13,018 nt of DNA from Bordetella parapertussis (GTDB lineage: Bacteria; Pseudomonadota; Gammaproteobacteria; Burkholderiales; Burkholderiaceae_C): positions 1-13,018 of the forward strand of contig CAMDAN010000072.1 of assembly GCA_945888535.1 (NCBI GenBank). The letters run 5' to 3'. A program made the position numbers and the translations under genes. The first letter of the stretch is position 1. Each line of letters starts with the position of its first letter. Shown piece by piece: positions 7,396-13,018 of this stretch. The notes beneath the pieces are model-generated. The model made no database searches and was not told the origin of the DNA. It saw only the letters and a list, made by a program, of their open reading frames with translations.

Positions 7396-8444
7396 CAGTA
7401 GCTCCTTCGGTTGCGCAAAACCATCCAAATAAAAAAGGGAACGCCGATGAGCGCAGTCACAATTCCAATCGGAATAATGGCCCCTGGCGAAATGGTCTTA
7501 CTGACGACTGAAGCTATTGACAACAGAACCCCGCCCATGAGTGCAGACACAGGTAAAAAACCGCGCTGATCTTCTCCTACAAACATACGTGCAAGATGAG
7601 GAGCCACCAGACCTACAAAGCCTATTGTTCCTACAAATGCAACCGCCATACCGGTTAAGCCAGATATTAAAAAAAACGAACGGATACGCAATCTTCGAAC
7701 ATTCACCCCGAGCGCAGCGGCTCGTGTATCCCCCAATTTCAGCGCAGTTAATCGCCACACATCGCGCATTAAGAAGGGAATACAAATAACCAGCACTACA
7801 AGCAAGGCTGCCAATTTGAGCCAAGTTGCTTTTTGTAAGCTGCCAAATAACCAGAACACCACTTGCTGTAAAGCTTCCGGCGACGCAATCATTTGCAGCA
7901 AGGCTGACAGCGCTTGGAACATGAATAAGAGCGCAATACCTGCAAGTACCAATCCTTCGGCGGTTGCAAACCGTGCGCCTCCAATCCAGTAAACCCCTGC
8001 GCAAGCCACACCCGCAAAGAACATCGCATTAGTAGCGATAGCATATTCTTCCGGCACCGGCAAAGACGCCCCCAAAACGATGACCAAGGAGGCTCCAAAG
8101 CCCGCTCCAGCGGAAATCCCAAGGGTGTAACTTGAGGCCAAGGGATTGTTCAAAATAGTCTGCATGATTGCCCCAGACAGCCCGAGGGCGATGCCCACCG
8201 CCACCGCCATTAAAGCAACTGGCAGCCGAATCGTCCACACTATGGCATGCACCGATGTATCTCGTGCATGACCAAGCACGGCGTTGAAAACATCTCGCAG
8301 GGGTAAAAATGACGGCCCTGTTGCCACGTCTAATAAAACGCTAAGCAACAAGGCGGCCAAAGCAATAGCAATGGCCTTGAAGCGATAAGCAGCAGCCCTT
8401 TGGTAACTGTATGTGACAGCATGGAGGGCTTGGACTGAACTCAT
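7392..8444 (-). CDS. FecCD-family ABC transporter permease
   Basis: The membrane subunit of the same importer, with about ten hydrophobic segments, as in BtuC/FhuB/FecCD proteins. Counting 350 residues from the ATG at 8444, family motifs include GAIMQTILNNPLASSYTLGI at 91-110, LKLGDTRAAALGVNVR in the cytoplasmic coupling region at 235-250, and GTIGFVGLVAPHLARMFVG at 272-290. A final segment PIGIVTALIGVPFFIWMVLR lies at 325-344. Only one permease gene is present, so it should act as a homodimer. The frame also allows a TTG start at 8465. The ATG at 8444 is preferred because it overlaps the binding-protein stop by 4 bases (ATGA). Confidence 0.93.
   Translation of the reverse strand: MSSVQALHAVTYSYQRAAAYRFKAIAIALAALLLSVLLDVATGPSFLPLRDVFNAVLGHARDTSVHAIVWTIRLPVALMAVAVGIALGLSGAIMQTILNNPLASSYTLGISAGAGFGASLVIVLGASLPVPEEYAIATNAMFFAGVACAGVYWIGGARFATAEGLVLAGIALLFMFQALSALLQMIASPEALQQVVFWLFGSLQKATWLKLAALLVVLVICIPFLMRDVWRLTALKLGDTRAAALGVNVRRLRIRSFFLISGLTGMAVAFVGTIGFVGLVAPHLARMFVGEDQRGFLPVSALMGGVLLSIASVVSKTISPGAIIPIGIVTALIGVPFFIWMVLRNRRSYW
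7402..7407 (-). promoter_or_regulatory. Shine-Dalgarno deciding the GTG start of the ATPase gene
   Basis: AAGGAG on the minus strand lies inside the end of the permease gene, 6 bases before the GTG at 7395. It is the main reason for choosing this start over the ATG at 7428. Confidence 0.7.
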
Positions 8445-9565
8445 GGTTTGAGTGGCAACATCCAAGTTCCAGAATAGGCAACCGGCAAATACTTGGCGTG
8501 GTACGCACGAAACGATGCGTCAGGGTCTACATCTTTGAACGCATCGGGGTATAAGCGCTTGGCTATGTATTGCATCGCCACAAAATCAAAAAGCGTTCGG
8601 CACAGCCCATGCTCAATTGCATGCATTTCGCCGTTTTTTATAGCCTTCATGCCAGACCAACCTGCGCGTTGCGCGTAAGTGTCTAAGGACTTACGTGTTA
8701 TTTCAGGTGTCGCGTCGTAGCCAGTTTTAACAGCTTTGGGCTTGTTTACCCATGAAGATCCAGCGATGAAGATCAGGTCTGGGTTCTCAGCAATCACAGC
8801 TTCGGCATTGAGGGGGCCCCATGGTCCCGTAAGCTTCCCGTCGGCAATATTGACAGCCCCTAGGGTCGTGAACAATTTCCCCCACATGGTGCCGCTGTAG
8901 CTGTTGCCGATGGTCTCCGGCCCAGCTTGCCCTAGCTCCACATACACCTTTTTATTTGATGCACCACCCGCTTTGGCGATTCGCGCTAAAACGCTTTTGT
9001 ATTCGCGTTCATACAAAGATGCCAGTTCTTGGGATCGTTGCTCTGTTCCCATCACTTTCCCAATCGCCAGCGTCGATGAAATGTGGCGTTCTAGCATTTG
9101 CGCGTTGTAGTCAATTACAACAATAGGAATGCCCGCTGCCTCAATCTGGTCCCGCGCAGTTTGCAAGGACTTGTATGTCCATTCAGCAACAAATAAAACG
9201 TCAGGCTTTAAAGCAATTACTTTTTCAGCGCTGAACGTACCGTCATCGGAGTTGCCGATGTCAGGCATTGCTTGCAAGTTCGGCAAAACTGCCGCGTAAC
9301 GTGAAAATATGGCTGGGCGCCATCCTTCCCAAGGTGCACGAGAAATTCCAACGACTTTAGTCCAACCCTCTTTGCCGGTCACAGCGGTGAACTCTTCAAA
9401 ATTAAAGTTAAGTACAACCCGATGAACTGGCGTAGTGATCTTTACCTTTCGGCCTAAGGCATCAGTCACCTCTACCGTTGCAGACCATGCAGATGTCACA
9501 CACAGTGCAGAGACAAACAATATAACCATGCGCATAAAGCGCGAAATCAGATTCATTAAGATCAT
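8441..9565 (-). CDS. Periplasmic binding protein of a metal-chelate/siderophore-type ABC importer
   Basis: A class III (helical-backbone, Peripla_BP_2-like) binding protein of up to 374 residues. Residues 1-29 form a Sec signal peptide ending in SAWSA. The N lobe opens with VEVTDALGRKVKITTPVHRV at 31-50, the usual FecB/BtuF start, and VIALKPDVLFVAEW at 116-129 closes a strand. The C lobe contains LNAEAVIAENPDLIFIAG at 252-269 and ends with a segment near FRAYHAKYLP (352-361) and GTWML. Internal methionines at residues 4, 11 and 13 are alternative starts. The protein lacks the lipoprotein cysteine of Gram-positive homologues. The ligand (ferric siderophore, heme, cobalamin, nickel or copper chelate) is not readable; neighbours hint at copper. 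Confidence 0.88.
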   Translation of the reverse strand: MILMNLISRFMRMVILFVSALCVTSAWSATVEVTDALGRKVKITTPVHRVVLNFNFEEFTAVTGKEGWTKVVGISRAPWEGWRPAIFSRYAAVLPNLQAMPDIGNSDDGTFSAEKVIALKPDVLFVAEWTYKSLQTARDQIEAAGIPIVVIDYNAQMLERHISSTLAIGKVMGTEQRSQELASLYEREYKSVLARIAKAGGASNKKVYVELGQAGPETIGNSYSGTMWGKLFTTLGAVNIADGKLTGPWGPLNAEAVIAENPDLIFIAGSSWVNKPKAVKTGYDATPEITRKSLDTYAQRAGWSGMKAIKNGEMHAIEHGLCRTLFDFVAMQYIAKRLYPDAFKDVDPDASFRAYHAKYLPVAYSGTWMLPLKP

Positions 9566-9610
9566 TTTTATTCTTTCATTAAAAATTAGAAAACCATATG
9601 CATTGGACGT

Positions 9611-10138
9611 TTAAGGTTTTGCGTGTTCTCCATGGTGTCCATGCGTGGTTGCGCTATCGACCTTGACCATGCCTTCAAAGCTTGCAAACAAGGCCCGCTG
9701 CTTTTTGTCTAATTTGGATTCAGCTGCTAGAACGGATTGGGCGAGATGGTCGGCTGTTTTTTTGTCCATGCCGGTGGTCTGTAGTACGTCGGAGCGGGTC
9801 AAGCCGTCCCCTGCACACACCGAAATCACCCATTGCGCTTTGTCTTTTTGCAGCAAAGCGCGGCCCCCTTTGCCCGTTTGTGTCCACCCCGCTACGGCGT
9901 AATTCCCATGCACGGTGACAGGACCCACCACCAAGCGTGCGTCGGGGCGATCAAATTGCTTCATCATGACGGCTTTGATTTGCGAAGACTGAGAACCTGC
10001 GGCTTTGCTTGGCGCTGCGTGCATCCCTGCTTCGGTGTGTCCCTGATGGGCCGTGCTGTTTTGCGCGAACAGGGAATGGGTGAATCCAAGCGTTGTCAGC
10101 GCGGCCAGTGAAAAGATAAAAAAGCGATAGGTTTTCAT
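9611..10138 (-). CDS. His-rich exported protein, copper-uptake-system-associated family
   Basis: A 175-residue exported protein with a signal peptide ending near LFAQ at residues 22-25. A His/Met-containing stretch lies at 31-40 (HQGHTEAGMH). The central domain has VTVHGNYAVAGWTQ at 74-87, GGRALLQKDKAQWVISVC at 91-108, and a helical part around 125-158. A His-rich tail, HGHHGEH, is at 166-172. Both ends could bind copper or a similar metal. The body matches a family I recall being annotated as copper uptake system-associated protein in Burkholderiales, found near DUF2946 and copper receptors. Its biochemical role is unknown. GGAG (10145-10148) lies 6 bases before the ATG. The gap after the regulator gene is 12 bases. 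Confidence 0.7.
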   Translation of the reverse strand: MKTYRFFIFSLAALTTLGFTHSLFAQNSTAHQGHTEAGMHAAPSKAAGSQSSQIKAVMMKQFDRPDARLVVGPVTVHGNYAVAGWTQTGKGGRALLQKDKAQWVISVCAGDGLTRSDVLQTTGMDKKTADHLAQSVLAAESKLDKKQRALFASFEGMVKVDSATTHGHHGEHAKP

Positions 10139-10150
10139 GATGAACTCCAG

Positions 10151-10735
10151 TTAAAGGGAACAAAGTTGTGCGTGGCGCATGGGTTGGGATACCGTTTTGC
10201 GCTCTGGCCATGCGAAAAGAGAAGTGCGCTTGTAGCTTCGCGCAGGTAAAAATTCATTCAATCGGCGGCACACTGTTTCGGGGGCAGAGTCCACGATGGA
10301 TGCCATCTCTTTGAGGCTGGGTAGATTTTTTCGCTCCAGGGGAGCGTCGGCATCTTCGACGTTGCGGGCCAGCATTTTCAAAAGATGGGCGATGCGCTCA
10401 CCGGCAGTGCCACTGCGCAATCGCACCATGTCGTTCATGTGGCACTGCTGTTGCAAAAAGCCTTGGGCGATGGTGGTGGCGTGGGCCAATCCAAAGCCTA
10501 AGCGTGCGGGTGTGGCCTGCGCGGAGGTCAGCGCGGTGGCGGTGTAGGCGTAAGGCTCAGCGAACAACGACTCAACGCCTACCAAGTCACCTGGGAGCGC
10601 CAGCCGCACCAATTCCATGCCATCGCGGCTAGGGCGTTCAAGCCGAAATAGGCCTTGCGTCACGCGCCACACCGAACCAAACTCGCCTGAAAAAATAAGC
10701 GATTCACCCCGCTTGAGGGTTTTCAATGTTTCCAT
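10151..10735 (-). CDS. Crp/Fnr-family transcriptional regulator
   Basis: A cyclic-nucleotide-binding-like beta-barrel covers about residues 5-85, with LVRLALPGDLVGVESLF at 42-58 in the place of the Crp effector loop. A long dimerisation helix follows near 88-125, then a winged-helix DNA-binding domain whose helix-turn-helix is LKEMASIVDSAPETVCRRLN at 141-160. The product has 194 residues from the ATG at 10735, which has GGAGAG 6 bases before it. The frame extends to a TTG at 10810 that overlaps the preceding gene by 7 bases and would add 25 residues. The Fnr iron-sulphur cysteines are absent. A C-H-M triplet at 98-100 in the dimer helix is a possible but unproven metal ligand. The basic tail after residue 164 is unusual. 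Confidence 0.88.
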   Translation of the reverse strand: METLKTLKRGESLIFSGEFGSVWRVTQGLFRLERPSRDGMELVRLALPGDLVGVESLFAEPYAYTATALTSAQATPARLGFGLAHATTIAQGFLQQQCHMNDMVRLRSGTAGERIAHLLKMLARNVEDADAPLERKNLPSLKEMASIVDSAPETVCRRLNEFLPARSYKRTSLFAWPERKTVSQPMRHAQLCSL

Positions 10736-10803
10736 TCCAATCTCTCCGTTGTCTTCATCATCAAACTGGAAGCAGCCAGCGGTGCTTGCCTGGGTTTCAA
10801 AGA

Positions 10804-11166
10804 TCAGCAAAGAGGCGTGGGCGGTCCTCGGGAGGGCAGTGGGGGCGCGGTGCTTGCGGCCATATGCGCAACCGCAATGGCTTGCGTGGCATATGCCAGA
10901 GGGCAGACGTGGCTAAGGCTTGTGAGAAAAAGCGGTGGTGGCAGCCCGATGGATGCACACAGGGGGCAGTCCAGGCTAGGTGCTTTGGCAGGGGTGTTGT
11001 CTTCCCCAGAAACAAGCAGTTTCATGGTGCCAGCGCTGCTGCACACCATATCCATGGACTGTGGGTGCACCCACGGCGAAGCGATTGCAACGCCCACAGA
11101 CAGCACAAACCAAGCCAGCACGAGGCGGGCAAGTCGGTTGGCGTGGCGCAGGGTCTGCAGAGTCAC
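10804..11166 (-). CDS. DUF2946 protein, copy A
   Basis: A 120-residue protein with a basic N-terminus and a hydrophobic signal or anchor segment at 11-30 ending in ASPWVHP. It carries the DUF2946 cysteine pattern: C42 in MDMVCSSAG, then C67 and C70 in SLDCPLC. The C-terminal half is hydrophobic and low-complexity, ending in the RGPP motif seen in this family. The function is unestablished; members recur beside copper-transport genes, and the Cys/His/Met residues would suit copper binding. The start is GTG at 11166, with AAGG 5 bases before it and 26 bases after the PCu(A)C stop. The second copy at 12400-12774 begins with the same MTL...LR pattern, which supports the start. Confidence 0.8.
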   Translation of the reverse strand: MTLQTLRHANRLARLVLAWFVLSVGVAIASPWVHPQSMDMVCSSAGTMKLLVSGEDNTPAKAPSLDCPLCASIGLPPPLFLTSLSHVCPLAYATQAIAVAHMAASTAPPLPSRGPPTPLC

Positions 11167-11192
11167 ACAAGCCTTGGGTGCGTGCGGTTGGC

Positions 11193-11696
11193 TTACTGCT
11201 TAGGCTTGTGGGCCATATCGCCGTGTTGGTGCCCACCCATGCCGGCACCGCCACCGGGTGCCGTTTGAGACACGGGAACTTTCAATTCCATTTTGCTTTC
11301 AACGCCTTTGGCGTCTTTGAACACCAAGGTGAGCGGAATCGTGGTGTCTTTTTGCAAAGGCAGTTTCAGGTCCATGAGCATGACGTGGTAGCCGCCGGGT
11401 TTGAGGCTGGTGGCTTTGCCTGCGGGCAATTCCAAACCGCCTTCAACCGCTTTCATTTTCATGACGCCGTTGTCCATTTTCATTTCGTGGACTTCGGTGA
11501 CGCCAGCTACGCTGGAAGTGGCCCCCACCAATTTGGCAGTGGTTTTAGAAGTCAGCGTCATGAAGGCGCCGGTGGCCTTTTGGCCTTGAACGGTTGCGCG
11601 GGCCCAAGCGTCTTTGACTTCGACGTTTTGGGCAGACGCGATGCTAGTGAGTGAAAGCGCGACCAAGGTGGCGCAAAGTGCGGTGCGAAGTTTCAT
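11193..11696 (-). CDS. Periplasmic copper chaperone PCu(A)C
   Basis: PCu(A)C proteins bind Cu(I) in the periplasm and deliver it, in characterised cases, to the CuA site of cytochrome c oxidase. The 167-residue product has a signal peptide at 1-22 and then KDAWARATVQGQKATGAF at 28-45. The copper-ligand pattern is H70, M72, M81, H104 and M106, close to the consensus H-M-X10-M-X21-H-X-M; here the second gap is 22. A Gly/His/Met tail at 148-163 (with H156, H158, M161, H163) may be an extra copper site. The ATG at 11696 is preceded by AGGAG (11702-11706) at 5 bases. It follows the YcnI gene by 36 bases, a pairing common in copper loci. Confidence 0.93.
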   Translation of the reverse strand: MKLRTALCATLVALSLTSIASAQNVEVKDAWARATVQGQKATGAFMTLTSKTTAKLVGATSSVAGVTEVHEMKMDNGVMKMKAVEGGLELPAGKATSLKPGGYHVMLMDLKLPLQKDTTIPLTLVFKDAKGVESKMELKVPVSQTAPGGGAGMGGHQHGDMAHKPKQ

Positions 11697-11732
11697 ACAA
11701 GCTCCTGGGGTTAAAAATAGAGGACGAAAAAA

Positions 11733-12284
11733 TCAATGGGCGTGGCCGCCAGCGGCTTGCACGTCCAGAACATCCAAAAGCGCAGCCGGGGACTTCAGGC
11801 CTTTGGTCGAGCTGCCTGAAGCGGGAACTTCGACCCAGTCGTTCGAGCCTTTGGGACAGGACTGAACCACTTTGAACCAGAGAGGTCCCGCTTTGGCGGG
11901 GGTGGTTCCGCGCACGACAAACTCGTCGTAATACGCTGCAGGCAATGCGTTTTCTGCACCTTTGGCTGTCCAAGTGATTTCAAGAACACCCTCGGTGTAT
12001 TTCTTCCCATGGCTTTCGTACGGTGTGGCCAAGGGGCCGACTTTGGTGCTCACCGCCCAGCCGGCTTTGGGCATGGGTTGGGCCGCGTTAAAGCCGGCGG
12101 GGATGGTGATGCGTAGGGCGGTAGTGGGCTCGGCGTCGCAACCGTGGCCGACCCGAAAGGCGGCGCGGTAGCTGGTGTTGGCAGCGGCTGCGCCGTCTTG
12201 CAAAACCACGTGGGCGCGTGCCGGTGTTTGGCTGGCAACGAGGGCGAGGGTGGCAACGAAGCCAAGGGAGCAAAGTTTGTTCAT
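11733..12284 (-). CDS. YcnI-family (DUF1775) copper-binding protein
   Basis: A 183-residue exported protein. The signal peptide ends in PARA at 21-24, so cleavage would expose histidine 25 as the mature N-terminus (HVVLQDG). Histidine at this position is the copper-binding residue described for YcnI proteins. C49 in VGHGCDAEP and C143 in QSCPKG are placed for a disulphide. Conserved DUF1775 segments include TALRITIPAGF at 55-65, LEITWTAKG at 101-109, and GPLWFKVVQSC at 133-143. The C-terminus ends in GGHAH. The membrane anchor found in some Gram-positive members is missing. The frame stays open upstream to 12707, but the signal peptide at the ATG at 12284 fixes the start. Confidence 0.9.
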   Translation of the reverse strand: MNKLCSLGFVATLALVASQTPARAHVVLQDGAAAANTSYRAAFRVGHGCDAEPTTALRITIPAGFNAAQPMPKAGWAVSTKVGPLATPYESHGKKYTEGVLEITWTAKGAENALPAAYYDEFVVRGTTPAKAGPLWFKVVQSCPKGSNDWVEVPASGSSTKGLKSPAALLDVLDVQAAGGHAH

Positions 12285-12399
12285 GGCGAGAATCTTTAAA
12301 AAATGAAGCAATGCGAATGCGCACAAGGCGCAGCCGAACGTGTTGGACAAACCCAGTGGCCCCATCAACGATGTGGCGAGGCTTGGGGCTTGGCAGTTT
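12285..12399 (-). other. Gap between DUF2946 copy B and the YcnI gene
   Basis: These 115 bases are the longest spacer inside the minus-strand run. An A/T-rich stretch lies just before the YcnI start, with a weak AAAGA element. No clear terminator hairpin with a T-tract and no convincing -35/-10 pair was found. The YcnI frame is open through here, but the implied peptide lacks family similarity. It may hold a promoter for the ycnI-PCu(A)C block, which cannot be shown by eye. Confidence 0.3.
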
Positions 12400-12774
12400 T
12401 TAAAGCGAGAGAGGTGGCCCGCGGCCGGGGGGTGGGGCGGCGTTGCGCGCGCGAGGTATCGCCAGTGCTGCGTGGTGCGATGAGAGCGACAAGGGCGCTG
12501 CAAGCGCTGCCACAACCGCACTGCCTGGTGCTGGGGCGGCGAATGGCAAACACAATACGCAATCCAAGCTGTGGCTTGGCTGAGATGATTGTGGTGCTGC
12601 TGGATCGGCGTTGACATCCACCAGCTGCACCATGCCCGCGGCACTGCACACCAACGCGGTGCTGTGCGTTTGAACCAGCGGCGAGGCCACTGCCACGCCC
12701 AGTGCAAGACACCAAACGGCCACCACGCTGCGCAAGAGCGAGCGTGCTTGGCGAAGGGATTGCAGGAGCGTCAT
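12400..12774 (-). CDS. DUF2946 protein, copy B
   Basis: A 124-residue paralogue of the protein at 10804-11166. A hydrophobic segment at 15-31 ends in ASPLVQTHS, C43 lies in ALVCSAAGM, and the paired cysteines C72 and C75 are in SLDCVLC, preceded by H68. The C-terminal half is Ala/Pro-rich and ends in GRGPPLSL, parallel to the RGPP ending of copy A. It is probably exported or membrane-anchored with its cysteines outside the cytoplasm. The role is unknown; a metal-binding part in copper handling is inferred. It is the first gene of the minus-strand run. The Shine-Dalgarno is absent or weak, and a possible -10 lies only 7 bases before the ATG. Confidence 0.78.
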   Translation of the reverse strand: MTLLQSLRQARSLLRSVVAVWCLALGVAVASPLVQTHSTALVCSAAGMVQLVDVNADPAAPQSSQPSHSLDCVLCLPFAAPAPGSAVVAALAAPLSLSSHHAALAIPRARNAAPPPGRGPPLSL

Positions 12775-12967
12775 GGCACTGATTATGGCACCAAGGCTGC
12801 TATCCTAGGGCGCTATGCAAAGCCTCTTTCACCGCGGGTAGCCTTTTGCAACCACCCTAACCGGCCGCGCGGGTGATCAACTTGTTCCTATGCCGCATTT
12901 TGGGTTGGCGTTGGCCTTGCCCGATTGAACTCAAAGGCTTAGCCTAACTTACAACTGTTTGCGCCAC
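12775..12967. promoter_or_regulatory. Divergent intergenic region between DUF2946 copy B and the MarC-family gene
   Basis: This 193-base region must carry the promoter of the minus-strand metal cluster and probably that of the plus-strand membrane-protein gene. On the minus strand TGC followed by CATAAT (hexamer at 12782-12787) looks like an extended -10. Transcription from it would start at or next to the DUF2946 ATG, giving a nearly leaderless message. On the plus strand a TTGAAC (12925-12930) is a possible -35 without a good -10. A perfect 11-base palindrome, AGGCTTAGCCT, sits at 12935-12945. No recognisable Fur or copper-regulator operator was found. Confidence 0.4.
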
Positions 12968-13018
12968 ATGATGAACTACACCTTTGCTTCAGCGACGATT
13001 TTGCTGCTGCTCATTACC
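12968..13018 (+). CDS. MarC-family integral membrane protein, N-terminal fragment (partial)
   Basis: The first 17 codons of a plus-strand gene running off the right edge: MMNYTFASATILLLLIT. This resembles the first membrane helix of MarC/YchE (NAAT) proteins, which usually continues with a DPxGN motif that would lie just beyond the edge. There are two adjacent ATG codons, at 12968 and 12971; which one is used is undecided, and no clear Shine-Dalgarno precedes them. Substrate and function of MarC proteins are poorly defined. The call rests on a short match. Confidence 0.55.
   Translation, partial: MMNYTFASATILLLLIT

Noticed and set aside
9551..9569. Weak Fur-box-like sequence overlapping the start of the binding-protein gene
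   Set aside because: About 11 of 19 positions match the classical consensus when aligned by hand, in an A/T-rich stretch where such matches are expected by chance, and it straddles the start codon.
10736..10803. Possible small gene or regulatory element between DUF2946 copy A and the regulator
   Set aside because: The 68 bases contain only the in-frame upstream extension of the regulator. No separate start with a ribosome-binding site or hairpin was found.
10980..11654. Plus-strand open frame of 224 codons opposite DUF2946 copy A and PCu(A)C
   Set aside because: It spans two genes with convincing motifs on the other strand, and its His/Phe-rich product is the antisense reading of a Lys/Met/Glu-rich protein.
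12285..12707. Long N-terminal extension of the YcnI gene, including a Cys-rich stretch GCALCAF
   Set aside because: The frame crosses the DUF2946 copy B gene and precedes a clear signal peptide. The CxxC resemblance to DUF2946 is short and in non-homologous surroundings.

Overview
The window looks like part of a chromosome from a betaproteobacterium of the order Burkholderiales, probably Comamonadaceae-like. The basis is gene content recognised by eye: purE-purK-Sua5, a PhaM-type PHA-granule protein, tonB-exbB-exbD, DUF2946 proteins and a PCu(A)C/YcnI pair. Protein-level resemblance and moderately high GC point the same way. No rRNA, tRNA, CRISPR array, insertion sequence or integrase was seen. 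Genes are tightly packed, and no gene-free stretch exceeds about 200 bases.

Layout. The left edge (1-83, minus) holds the N-terminus of a thioredoxin-domain protein. It is divergent from a plus-strand operon of purE, purK and a Sua5/YrdC threonylcarbamoyl-AMP synthase (186-2917). purE and purK overlap by 4 bases, and the Sua5 gene starts at a GTG whose Shine-Dalgarno overlaps the purK stop. The Sua5 stop codon interlocks with the stop of a convergent FIST-domain gene. From there to 12774 every gene is on the minus strand. In transcription order these are: DUF2946 copy B, a YcnI/DUF1775 copper-binding protein, a PCu(A)C copper chaperone, DUF2946 copy A, a Crp/Fnr-type regulator, a His-rich exported protein of the copper-uptake-associated type, a FecB-like binding protein, a FecCD-type permease, a FecE-like ATPase, tonB, exbB, exbD, phaM-like and FIST. 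The right edge (12968 onward, plus) is the N-terminus of a MarC-family membrane protein.

How the genes may work together. The block 4834-12774 combines three things on one strand with short gaps: periplasmic copper handling (YcnI, PCu(A)C, two DUF2946 proteins and a His-rich protein), an ABC importer of the iron-siderophore/cobalamin class, and the TonB-ExbB-ExbD energy module. The simplest reading is a metal-acquisition locus, possibly for copper or a copper-chelate, with its own Crp-like regulator. This is inference from gene neighbourhood. No TonB-dependent receptor lies inside the window, and the importer's substrate cannot be read from the sequence. The importer genes look somewhat richer in A+T than their neighbours, which may mean a different history.

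The PhaM-like and FIST genes downstream of exbD have no obvious link to metal uptake and may simply be local chromosomal neighbours.
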